DNA of 64,000 bases. Origin: JBEKIK01 sp963845975. Lineage in GTDB: Bacteria > Planctomycetota > Planctomycetia > Pirellulales > Thermoguttaceae. Positions 20,288 through 28,617 of the stretch are shown piece by piece. Made by a program: the position numbers and the translations under genes. Within the stretch, counting starts at the first letter, position 1. Each line of letters begins with the position of its first letter. The stretch lies in assembly GCA_963845975.1 (NCBI GenBank), contig CAWJUD010000002.1, forward strand, positions 1,302,001 to 1,366,000, read 5' to 3'. The notes beneath the pieces were generated by a model. The model saw nothing but the letters and a program-made list of their open reading frames with translations, did not search any database and was not told the DNA's origin.

Positions 20288-21095
20288 GTTCAAACGAAAG
20301 TGCGTTGAACCGCGCTGTCCCGGCGTGAGCATCCGCCGGCAGTGCGAGCTTTTGGGTTTGAACCGATCGAGTTGGTATGCGTCAATACGGCGCGATACGC
20401 TCGAGGAGGATTTGTCGTTGATGCGGCGGATCGACGAGCAGTATCTGCGGACTCCGTTTTACGGGAGTCGGCGGATGGCGGCCTGTTTGGGAGTGAATCG
20501 AAAATGGGTGCAACGGTTGATGCGGATCATGGGTTTGGAGGCGATTTATCCCAAGCCGCGATTGTCGTGGCACGACCCAGAACACAAAATATACCCGTAT
20601 TTACTGCGAAATATGGAGATTGTGCGGCCTAACCAGGTATGGTCCAGCGACATCACCTACGTGCCGATGACGCAGGGCTGGATGTACCTGACGGTGGTCA
20701 TGGATTGGTACAGTCGCTACGTATTGTCGTGGCGGCTGTCGAACACGCTGGACGGCATTTTTTGTCTGGAGGCGTTGGATGAAGCCCTCTCGCAAGGCAC
20801 TCCGGAGATATTCAACACCGACCAGGGCGTGCAATACACGGCCGTGGCGTTTACTAGTCGTTTGGCAGCGGCGGGCGTGTCGGTGAGCATGGACGGCCGC
20901 GGCCGCTGGATGGACAACGTGTTCGTGGAACGATTATGGCGGACGGTGAAGTATGAAGACCTGTACCTGCACGACTACGCAACGGTGCGAGCATTGGAAA
21001 AAGGACTTTCGTACTTCTTCCAATTTTACAACGATGAGCGCGTTCACAGCGCCTTGGAATATCTCACGCCGCTGGCCGTGTATCGGGCGGCATGA
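20271..21095 (+). CDS. IS3-family OrfB (DDE transposase), copy 1
   Basis: 274 residues with the rve integrase core. The DDE residues lie in WSSDITYVPM, FNTDQGVQYTA and DNVFVERLWRTVKYED. The N-terminus carries the SIRRQCELLGLNRSSWYA segment typical of this family. It has no convincing start of its own (TTG at 20271) and is probably made as an OrfAB fusion. Relative to OrfA it is in the +1 frame, so the ribosome or polymerase must gain one base or lose one A in the A9 run. Confidence 0.9.
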   Translation: MPDSIEFKRKCVEPRCPGVSIRRQCELLGLNRSSWYASIRRDTLEEDLSLMRRIDEQYLRTPFYGSRRMAACLGVNRKWVQRLMRIMGLEAIYPKPRLSWHDPEHKIYPYLLRNMEIVRPNQVWSSDITYVPMTQGWMYLTVVMDWYSRYVLSWRLSNTLDGIFCLEALDEALSQGTPEIFNTDQGVQYTAVAFTSRLAAAGVSVSMDGRGRWMDNVFVERLWRTVKYEDLYLHDYATVRALEKGLSYFFQFYNDERVHSALEYLTPLAVYRAA

Positions 21096-22212
21096 AAGAG
21101 AGCCTTGCAGGTGTGGTCCAAATCGTTTTGAAATCGCGCAAGACGGGGATAGCCTATTGGCACTTCCCACCTTATTGGTTAAATCAGCAGCCGCGCGAGA
21201 CCTTTGGTATAGGTCTCGCGGGCTGCTACCTTTGATCGTAAACAGTGGTCTGGACAACGGGGTCCACCTCAGGTCGTCTTCCGCCTGATCATACTTATTT
21301 CATTGTTTACGCACCTAGAGCCAATAAGGGAAACATTGTCGAGTCATTTCACAATGCAAAGAATATAGAGGATGCTAAAAAAACTCTAAGCAAGGCCCGT
21401 GAAACACTTGCACGCGAAGGCGGATGGAACATCAGCGATGCTGCTAAAGAACACGTTGAAGTGGTATTCAATGCCGACGCTTATCTTGTCGCTAGTGTCA
21501 TAACGCGATTGACCGTTGACACGATTGAGGATAGCCCCGAAAATACGTTGAAATCGTTATTGCTAGAGAAACTCGTTGGTGAAGATTCATTTGACTTGGT
21601 CATCAGATGGGCTCACGGTTGGGTCAAGCAAAGTATTGACCGTTTCCTTGAACATGGGCAACCTCCGCGCATTGTAAAGAAGGACTTCCATGTACCTCTT
21701 GTGAATTTCGTACGTACACACGACCGCATCAGCATCTTACAGAGTGTTGCAGGTGCTCCAAGTGAAAAAGAGATCGAAGCAGAAATTGCAGTTCGCAACT
21801 ATGTTAAGCAGCTTCGTGTCATCGACTTGGATGATGTCGATGTGTTTGAGGCTGTCAACGACTTCTTAAGTGCTTCTGTAGACCGAACGACATGGTCAGA
21901 TTTAGGCATGATCTCCAAGGACTCACTCGATACTTTGGAGAAGGAGTTGAAGATAACATGGCGAAACAAACAACGCCGAACACATCTTGGCTTCGATAAC
22001 AAAAAAGAGAAAGAGCAAGGACAGATTATATACATGGATTGTATGGAACATGACGCCCGTGTGGATGGTCTTGAAACACCCAGACAGTTCATTCGGGGTA
22101 GTTGGCACGCATTGGCCGACGATCTCGTCATAGGATGGCACCCTCAGTATATAACAATGCTTAGTGAAATGGCTTCAATGATCAATGATTTAGTTACGAA
22201 GGGAAAATAGTC

Positions 22213-22716
22213 ATGTCAACCCTCACACAGGAAACCAGGTATGTTCAAAACCCAGCTCTTGGAGGTGTTCTACTTTGGAGATTTGCATGCGGATACACGG
22301 AGCAGCATAAGACGAGCGGGCATCCGCCTCTTCACCTTCTCTTTATTGTTCTGCCTATACTTTTTTATCGTGAAACCTTTGACGTTCTAAAATCTACCAA
22401 GCGGCCGACAGGGTTGCACGCTTTCGCTGCCAAGTTCTCATATAGCAATCTTGGAAAGACCGATGTATTGCTGGGTATCCACGAACGTGCAGCCTTGTGG
22501 CGAAATCTCACATGGGAATCCTTTCAGCTCTCCATCCAATCACGGCTTCTCACAGTGTCACGCTCCAATAGCACGGTCATTCCACTCACAAAAACATCAC
22601 CGACAGGGGTTCCGATATCTATAAGACCGTTGCTTACAGAGGCGGAGAAGCTTGGACAGTGGTGTTCTGAAATGTCTCTGTTCGAGATCGGCACAATACT
22701 CAAGGTCGGATTCTGA
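22213..22716 (+). CDS. ABC-3C system middle component (MC3-like)
   Basis: 167 residues, intact. The stretches YVQNPALGGVLLWRFACGY and PPLHLLFIVLPILFYRETFDVL, then a Thr/Leu-rich middle, match my knowledge of the 'three component ABC system middle component' family that sits between an effector and a DUF3732 ATPase. Its role is inferred as the adaptor linking ATPase and effector. It starts 2 bases after the effector gene, and its TGA overlaps the ATG of the ATPase gene (TGATG), so the three were translated as a coupled set. It is the only gene of the operon not interrupted. Confidence 0.78.
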   Translation: MSTLTQETRYVQNPALGGVLLWRFACGYTEQHKTSGHPPLHLLFIVLPILFYRETFDVLKSTKRPTGLHAFAAKFSYSNLGKTDVLLGIHERAALWRNLTWESFQLSIQSRLLTVSRSNSTVIPLTKTSPTGVPISIRPLLTEAEKLGQWCSEMSLFEIGTILKVGF

Positions 22717-24039
22717 TGAAATTCAAGATCAAAGAAATTATATTGTGGCCAAGAAAGGATGGGCTTTCTCCACGTCGGGTTACGCTTGAACTCGACAAAG
22801 TTAATGTCATTAGCGGAGCATCCAAGACTGGGAAGTCCGCAATCATTCCCATTATTGATTACTGCTTGGCTGCCGATCGATGTGCGATTCCCGTCGAAAT
22901 AATCCGAGATTCGTGTTGCTGGTTCGGAATACTCACTGAGACGGAAGAAGGGCAGAAACTCTTTGCACGGCGGGAGCCGGAAGGTCTGCAATCCACTGGA
23001 GATATGTATCTGGTTGAGGGCAGTACAGTTGAGGTACCTTACTCGGCCCCTAAAAAGAACACAACTGCCGATGCCATAAAAACAAGACTAGACGAGTTGT
23101 CCGGTTTGAGTAGGCTCAACTTTGACTTTGAGAATACGGGAAGCGGTTTTAAAGGGCGTACTAGCTTTCGCGATCTTGTTGCGTTTACCTTCCAACCTCA
23201 AAACATAGTTGCAAATCCGGACGTGCTATTTTTTAAAGCGGATACTTACGAACATCGTGAGAAGCTCAAAACTATCTTTCCATATGTACTAAAGGCAATC
23301 AGCGCTGAAGTCCTTGCTGCCCAGCATGAACTGCAATCAGTGCAGCGTGAGATGGCGCAAGCAACGCGAACTGAACAATCTGCAGCAGGTTTCAGAACGT
23401 TGGCTTGCCGAGCTTAGATCTTGGGCTTTGCAGGCACGAGAATGCGGTCTGATAGACGAGCCGGTCGCATATGCAGCCAGCCGAGACGAACTGCTTTCAA
23501 TCCTCCAGCAAATTGTTGCGCAACACAGAAATGTGATCCCCAGTGCCGATGGTATCAATGAAGCAATAAACGAGCTTGTCCAACTTGAAGACGAAGAGGC
23601 TATTGCAGACACCCAGCTACGGAGTCTTCGTCGCCGACTCGCAGAAATGTCAAAGCTGAAGGAGAATGCGATTCGGTTCAAAGATTCGTTATCAATTCAA
23701 CGTGATAGATTGGCAGTGTCGAAATGGCTTCATTCACTTGAAGACGAGACTCATTCTTGCCCGGTTTGTGGCAGCCAATTGCAGCAACATGAAAAGGTTT
23801 CGGAATTGATTGAATCTCTTGAGAGTGTTGAAGCTAGCGTCAAACGTGCGGGCTCAGTGCCAGTAGCGTTTGATCGGGAAATTCTTCGAGTAAAAGAGGA
23901 TATCGGAGTCTGTATCGAGAAGCTCAAGGGGGTTGCCATTCGGAAGGTTGAAGTAGAAGCACTATACTGGACCCCGAAAAATGGACCACGAAAATTGATA
24001 GATTAGATGTACTCATGGTCCGAATGGAGGGAGTCCGAG

Positions 24040-24330
24040 ATGGGAGCGAAACGACGGAGGATCGAGTCCTCGCTAAAGGCGAAGGCGGCGTTGGCGGCGG
24101 TGCGTGGAGACCGCACTACGAGCGAACTGGCGTCGCAATTCGGCGTGCATCCGACGCAGATTGGCTACTGGAAGAAGCGATTGTTGGAAGGGGCGGGCGA
24201 ACTGTTTTCGGATGATCGTCGCCGGGAGAGCCAGGAGCAGGAGGCGTTGATCGCCGACTTGTACGAGCAGATCGGCCGCTTGCAGATGGAGCTGGCGTGG
24301 TTGAAAAAAAAAGTTGCCCGACTCGATTGA
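24040..24330 (+). CDS. IS3-family OrfA, copy 2
   Basis: Same predicted protein as OrfA of copy 1 (helix-turn-helix plus leucine-zipper helix), with the same A9 run at 24304-24312 before its end. Start chosen at the ATG following GGAGGGAG. Confidence 0.88.
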   Translation: MGAKRRRIESSLKAKAALAAVRGDRTTSELASQFGVHPTQIGYWKKRLLEGAGELFSDDRRRESQEQEALIADLYEQIGRLQMELAWLKKKVARLD

Positions 24331-25138
24331 GTTCAAACGAAAGTGCGTTGAACCGCGCTGTCCCGGCGTGAGCATCCGCCGGCAGTGCGAGCTTTTGGGT
24401 TTGAACCGATCGAGTTGGTATGCGTCAATACGGCGCGATACGCTCGAGGAGGATTTGTCGTTGATGCGGCGGATCGACGAGCAGTATCTGCGGACTCCGT
24501 TTTACGGGAGTCGGCGGATGGCGGCCTGTTTGGGAGTGAATCGAAAATGGGTGCAACGGTTGATGCGGATCATGGGTTTGGAGGCGATTTATCCCAAGCC
24601 GCGATTGTCGTGGCACGACCCAGAACACAAAATATACCCGTATTTACTGCGAAATATGGAGATTGTGCGGCCTAACCAGGTATGGTCCAGCGACATCACC
24701 TACGTGCCGATGACGCAGGGCTGGATGTACCTGACGGTGGTCATGGATTGGTACAGTCGCTACGTATTGTCGTGGCGGCTGTCGAACACGCTGGACGGCA
24801 TTTTTTGTCTGGAGGCGTTGGATGAAGCCCTCTCGCAAGGCACTCCGGAGATATTCAACACCGACCAGGGCGTGCAATACACGGCCGTGGCGTTTACTAG
24901 TCGTTTGGCAGCGGCGGGCGTGTCGGTGAGCATGGACGGCCGCGGCCGCTGGATGGACAACGTGTTCGTGGAACGATTATGGCGGACGGTGAAGTATGAA
25001 GACCTGTACCTGCACGACTACGCAACGGTGCGAGCATTGGAAAAAGGACTTTCGTACTTCTTCCAATTTTACAACGATGAGCGCGTTCACAGCGCCTTGG
25101 AATATCTCACGCCGCTGGCCGTGTATCGGGCGGCATGA
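24314..25138 (+). CDS. IS3-family OrfB (DDE transposase), copy 2
   Basis: Same predicted protein as OrfB of copy 1, with complete DDE motifs and no internal stop, so both copies could be transposition-competent. Confidence 0.9.
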   Translation: MPDSIEFKRKCVEPRCPGVSIRRQCELLGLNRSSWYASIRRDTLEEDLSLMRRIDEQYLRTPFYGSRRMAACLGVNRKWVQRLMRIMGLEAIYPKPRLSWHDPEHKIYPYLLRNMEIVRPNQVWSSDITYVPMTQGWMYLTVVMDWYSRYVLSWRLSNTLDGIFCLEALDEALSQGTPEIFNTDQGVQYTAVAFTSRLAAAGVSVSMDGRGRWMDNVFVERLWRTVKYEDLYLHDYATVRALEKGLSYFFQFYNDERVHSALEYLTPLAVYRAA

Positions 25139-26039
25139 AAGAGAGCCTTGCAGGTGTGGTCCAAATCGTTTTGAAATCGCGCAAGACGGGGATAGCCTAT
25201 TGGCACTTCCCACCTTATTGGTTAAATCAGCAGCCGCGCGAGACCTTTGGTATAGGTCTCGCGGGCTGCTACCTTTGATCGTAAACAGTGGTCTGGACAA
25301 CGGGGTCCACCTCACACGCTCGGAACAAGCACAGCAAGCAAGCTTCAAACAATCTGAAATTGCCCGATTCCTAGGCCGTATTGAAAAAGGCCTGGAAATG
25401 CACCAATCCCTTGGAAAGGATAGTGTCTTAGCTGAAGAAGTTGAAGAACTTCAAATGCGTGAAAAGCATCTTGAAAAACTCATATCAAGCGAGGGTATCA
25501 GAGGGCGCAAGCAGAGAGCTCTAGATAAGATAACCATGTTGGCAGGTCGCTTGCTCCCTGAGCTTGATGCAGAGCGACCTAATGACCCGATCGAACTATC
25601 GATCACAGATTTGACAATTAAGGTCAAAGGCCAACAACGTGAGGATTATCTATGGGAAATCGGCAGTGGCGCAAACTGGCTATCATATCACGTCGCGTTG
25701 TCATTAGCACTTCAGCAGTTCTTCATTGAAAACAAACCAAGCCCTGTTCCGTCGCTTCTCGTTTACGATCAGCCTAGCCAAGTGTATTTCCCTCGTCGAC
25801 TGGCTTATTCACATACTAAAGAGGAAGAACGCGATCAAGTTCTTACCGATGAGGATGTGGAGGCAGTACGAAAGGTATTTATAACCATAGGCAACGTCGT
25901 CAAAGGGTCTTCGGGAGCCCTGCAGACGTTGATTCTCGATCACGCAGGATCAGACGTTTGGGAGGATATTCCAGGCGTTCATCTTGTTGAAGAATGGCGG
26001 CAAGGTAAAAAACTCGTACCACTTGATTGGCTTCCGTAA

Positions 26040-26339
26040 GAAGCCTAAATTGCACAAAACTTATTGTGTCGTAAGTGTAAAATTATCGGAGAATGTGTGT
26101 CTGTCAGCAAATTACCATATTATTAGCAACAGGGAACGCGCACACTGGCAGGTTGTGTACGTTGTCCAGAACGACCGGCTTGTTAACTTTTCGGGGGTTG
26201 TTAAGCAGAGATTTATAAAAGAAGGATGAAGAATAACAAAAGCGGAAGGCGGAAATCTGTTGGCGGGATATTATCGAAAAACACCTAAATCCTTGCGGCG
26301 AAAGGCGGAAGGTAAGGGGAGGGTAAGGTGTCGGGAGTC
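26040..26339. other. Non-coding gap after the ABC-3C operon
   Basis: About 300 AT-rich bases between the ATPase stop and the paralogue remnant. No gene or terminator recognised. This is probably the right-hand limit of the acquired island. Confidence 0.35.
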
Positions 26340-26402
26340 TTATTTATAGTTAAAATCCGCCGGCAGAGCGCGCATGTTGCGGATTTGGGCGTGCGAGAGG
26401 GC
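26340..26402 (-). pseudogene. 3' remnant of a paralogue of the neighbouring zinc-ribbon gene
   Basis: The minus strand reads LSHAQIRNMRALPADFNYK then stop. This closely matches the end of the downstream-lying intact gene, LSHVQIRKLHNLPSDFD. No upstream part of the paralogue is visible. A tandem duplicate therefore existed and was deleted, leaving only its last 20 codons. Confidence 0.7.
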
Positions 26403-26466
26403 AGGTGTCCACCCGGCATTTAATTCCCCGGGACAAACCGGTCCTTATTATCTTAAAACCTCTAAC

Positions 26467-26552
26467 AAAATGGGGACAGGCACACTTCCGTAATCTTTAT
26501 TTCAGCAGTTTTTGTGGAAAAGCCGGGAGCAAGTCCCCATTTTGTCCACGTA
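26467..26552. repeat. GGGGACA-type interspersed repeat
   Basis: AAAATGGGGACAGGCACACT at 26468-26487 and GCAAGTCCCCATTTTGTCC at 26529-26547 form inverted ends of an approximately 80-base unit. Related GGGGACA sequences occur at 30853, 31000 and 53275. They resemble the mobile REP-like elements common in planctomycetes. Confidence 0.55.
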
Positions 26553-26572
26553 ACAAACCGGTCTTTTTTATC

Positions 26573-27142
26573 CTAATCGAAATCCGAGGGCAGGTTGTGC
26601 AACTTGCGGATTTGCACGTGCGAGAGTACATCCCAGGAGACCACGATAATCGAGTAGGTGCCGTCCATTTCCTTGACTGCGAAGACCCCTTGATGTTGGA
26701 GGGAGAGTTTTTTGGAATACAGATCGGGCTTGTAAACTTCGCCGTTGCGGAGGATTATTTCCAAAATCGCGTCTTTTGGTTTTTCCGCCCAGAGTTGTGC
26801 GAACAATCGGGCCATGGAAGGCGCATTGGCGGTAGTTCCGGCTTGGAGTCTGGCGGTCGTGGCTGCGCTGGTCTTGATGGATGAAGTGGATTTAGGGGAA
26901 CGAAAAACGGCGGCGCTTGATTCGTCTTGGGTTTTTTTCTCCAATGCGTCCAGCGAAATATGCGAATCGGCCATGTTAGGGACATGGCCTGAACCGGTCC
27001 TCTGATCGACGGCCAGCTTATCGGCGGATCCATTCGAGGGAATGGGAAACCGCAGTCCGCATTTTGGACATTTAGCGGCGCGTCCCGCCAGATCGTCGGG
27101 ACAACGGATTTTATGATTATTTGGACATAGACATTCGATCAC
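26573..27142 (-). CDS. Zinc-ribbon protein of unknown function
   Basis: 189 residues. The N-terminus has a zinc ribbon with cysteines in CLC...RCPDDLAGRAAKCPKCG. A Ser/Thr/Ala-rich linker follows, then a C-terminal domain (AILEIILRNGEVYKPDLYSKKLSLQHQGVFAVKE) of no family I know by name. The zinc-ribbon pattern is common in planctomycete proteins. The GTG at 27142 is preferred because AGGAGG lies 5 bases upstream; the GTG at 27148 overlaps that site. A truncated paralogue lies just downstream at 26340-26402. Confidence 0.65.
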   Translation of the reverse strand: MIECLCPNNHKIRCPDDLAGRAAKCPKCGLRFPIPSNGSADKLAVDQRTGSGHVPNMADSHISLDALEKKTQDESSAAVFRSPKSTSSIKTSAATTARLQAGTTANAPSMARLFAQLWAEKPKDAILEIILRNGEVYKPDLYSKKLSLQHQGVFAVKEMDGTYSIIVVSWDVLSHVQIRKLHNLPSDFD

Positions 27143-27629
27143 ATTCACCTCCTATTGCAAAACAGCCCGAATATATCGAAGCTCTCTATTACAAAGAGAG
27201 TTCTTATTGTTTGCCATTTCGGCCGGCTTGTGATCTTAAAGTCAAATTGATTATTTTGCGTTCCTACAGGCTCTTCTCGATTCCTCCATTTCAATTGGCA
27301 ATAAAATACAAAAACCACCCATACGTGTGGTATAATTGTTGATTGTGTGATTCAGAAGCCATTTTTTTAGCGGTCCGGGGTACCCAAGACCTATAAACAG
27401 GCCCAACGAACGTTTAAAACTCGAATTATCAGAGGAGATGGGTACCGCCCATTTATCGCGGCCGGCCTATTTTCATTGATACTACTTTATCGAGCACACA
27501 ATTACAATCAGAATTTTGGGGAAATTTTATTGTTTTAACCAGTTGATTGGCCCACATTCCTTGACTCTATCGTGGGGTATAGGAAACTTTAGGAAAGGGA
27601 AGCGGGTCACAAGGATCGCGAGTTGCCGC
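27143..27629. other. Divergent intergenic region
   Basis: It separates two diverging zinc-ribbon genes. A TATAAT box occurs at 27331-27336 within CCACCCATACGTGTGGTATA, where CCAC and GTGG can pair. No -35 box is convincing. Nothing else is recognised. Confidence 0.35.
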
Positions 27630-28319
27630 ATGTCAATAATTGTTGTTTGTCCAGGTTGCCGGAAGCGTTACGCGGTGAATGAAAAATTTGCCGGGAAAAC
27701 CGGGCATTGCCCGAATTGCAAACACCCGGTCAGGGTTCCTGAGCGGGCGGCGGAAGTCGTAGTCCATACCCCCGAGCAATTCGAGAACGGCGGGCGCAGC
27801 ACAACCGACCAGTTGGTGCTTCAGCCCATCGCCCGGGAGCAGACCAAATTCAATCCCGTGACAGCGGCGGGCATCGCTTGCGCGGCGACGGCGATTTTCG
27901 CCGGGGCATTTCTGGGCGGGAAAATAGGACTGCTTAATAATCACCACTTCTTCACTGCCGTGGGATTGGCGCTCATATCGCCTCTCTTGGCCTGGGCCGG
28001 ATATAGCTTCCTTTACGACGACGAATTGGAGCCCTATAAAAGCCATTCGCTCTTTATCCGCTCGGCAATATGCGGATTGGCTTACGCCCTGCTGTGGGGC
28101 GTGTTCGCTTACGTGTCCGATATAGTCTTGACCGGCGACGTATGGAATTGGGCATTTATCGCCCCGCCGTTTTTGGCCGCCGGCACGATGGTTGCCGTAA
28201 CCACGTTTGATCTGGAATACGGCAATGGATTTTTCCATTACTCGTTTTACCTCTTGGTAATCATCATCCTCCGCTGGGCCGCCGGACTGGGATGGATCTG
28301 GGATATAAACGCTAAATGA
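27630..28319 (+). CDS. Zinc-ribbon membrane protein of unknown function
   Basis: 229 residues. The N-terminal zinc ribbon has cysteines in VCPGCRKRYAV and GHCPNCKHPVRVP. About five transmembrane segments follow from residue 80 to the end (for example TAAGIACAATAIFAGAFLGG, FFTAVGLALISPLLAWAGY and LLVIIILRWAAGLGWIW). This arrangement is common in planctomycetes. The ATG at 27630 directly precedes the ribbon; longer in-frame starts add nothing family-like. It faces away from another zinc-ribbon gene. Confidence 0.65.
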   Translation: MSIIVVCPGCRKRYAVNEKFAGKTGHCPNCKHPVRVPERAAEVVVHTPEQFENGGRSTTDQLVLQPIAREQTKFNPVTAAGIACAATAIFAGAFLGGKIGLLNNHHFFTAVGLALISPLLAWAGYSFLYDDELEPYKSHSLFIRSAICGLAYALLWGVFAYVSDIVLTGDVWNWAFIAPPFLAAGTMVAVTTFDLEYGNGFFHYSFYLLVIIILRWAAGLGWIWDINAK

Positions 28320-28339
28320 TGAATTACGAATTAAAAACA

Positions 28340-28515
28340 TGCACAAGAAACCGCTTGCGGTTTCGCAAACATTACTGGCGGCCGTCCTTATTCCGCTATT
28401 GAATAGCGCGGCATGATGGACGCAAACAAAGTCCCCGGTGTAATCACCGGGGGCTAAATAAGCGGTGTATGAACTAATGTAATTGATGCGTGCTAAACAC
28501 TTTCAAACCTCGATT
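28340..28515. repeat. Extended interspersed repeat with CCCCGGTG palindrome
   Basis: The palindrome CCCCGGTG-taat-CACCGGGG plus GCTAAATAA lies at 28432-28460. The surrounding sequence (GAAACCGC, TTATTCCG, TGGACGC before; CAAACCTCGA after) recurs around the copy at 52461. The mobile unit is therefore about 130-170 bp, larger than the hairpin alone. Confidence 0.6.
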
Positions 28516-28617
28516 AAAGGACTCTTAGGCCCCAACCACTACCCCATGTCCGATAAAACATGTTAATATAACGGTCTGTAATTCGGCGTTCATTATTCAA
28601 CATTTATCAATTTTTGC

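Larger units (their letters stand above)
19920..21271 (+). mobile_element. IS3-family insertion sequence, copy 1
   Basis: 1352 bp. The ends are TATACTGGACCCC and GGGGTCCACCTCA, with TGGACCCC as the shared terminal core. It is flanked by a 3-bp target duplication GGT (19917-19919 and 21272-21274). It contains orfA and orfB and appears identical to copy 2 at 23963-25314. It lies in the same orientation as the host gene and inside the nuclease-like effector gene. Confidence 0.92.
19626..22210 (+). pseudogene. ABC-3C effector, DUF4297-like nuclease N-terminus, interrupted by IS3 copy 1
   Basis: The gene is split: 19626-19919 and 21275-22210. Removing the IS (19920-21271) and one GGT duplicate joins them in frame as DAADTG-RLPPDHTYFIVYAP, giving 409 residues. 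The N-terminus (YRGFSLQATRFLFYLL, SLEYFEDVGVEEL, AEQDKS, then VVFWKTFRNWVDAA) follows the pattern of DUF4297/Cap4-like PD-(D/E)XK endonuclease domains, with QDK in the (E/Q)xK position. The remaining 300 residues would be the part that contacts the ABC component. The start at 19626 has AAGGAG 8 bases upstream. The next gene begins 2 bases after this stop. As it stands, translation ends inside the IS after 108 residues. Confidence 0.72.
23963..25314 (+). mobile_element. IS3-family insertion sequence, copy 2
   Basis: 1352 bp with the same ends and encoded proteins as copy 1 (offset 4043). The flanking duplication is CAC (23960-23962 and 25315-25317), different from that of copy 1, so it is an independent insertion. 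It lies in the same orientation as copy 1 and inside the DUF3732 ATPase gene. Confidence 0.92.
22716..26039 (+). pseudogene. DUF3732 SMC/Rad50-like ATPase of ABC-3C, interrupted by IS3 copy 2
   Basis: The gene is split: 22716-23962 and 25318-26039. Removing the IS and one CAC duplicate restores VEVEA-RSEQAQQASFKQ in frame. With a one-base frameshift at about 23365 corrected (AREL rather than ATRTEQ), the protein is about 655 residues. Walker A is SGASKTGKSAI near residue 33. The coiled-coil middle carries a zinc-hook-like CPVCGS. The C-terminus has WEIGSGANWLSYHVALSLAL and LLVYDQPSQVYFP, the DUF3732 counterparts of the ABC signature and Walker B regions. Predicted to be the NTP-driven sensor or switch of the system. 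The current gene is inactive unless the IS excises. Confidence 0.78.

Noticed and set aside
19920..25314. A composite transposon carrying the middle component as cargo
   Set aside because: Each IS has its own target duplication (GGT and CAC) and the outer genes rejoin perfectly. These are two separate insertions into an existing operon, not one composite insertion.
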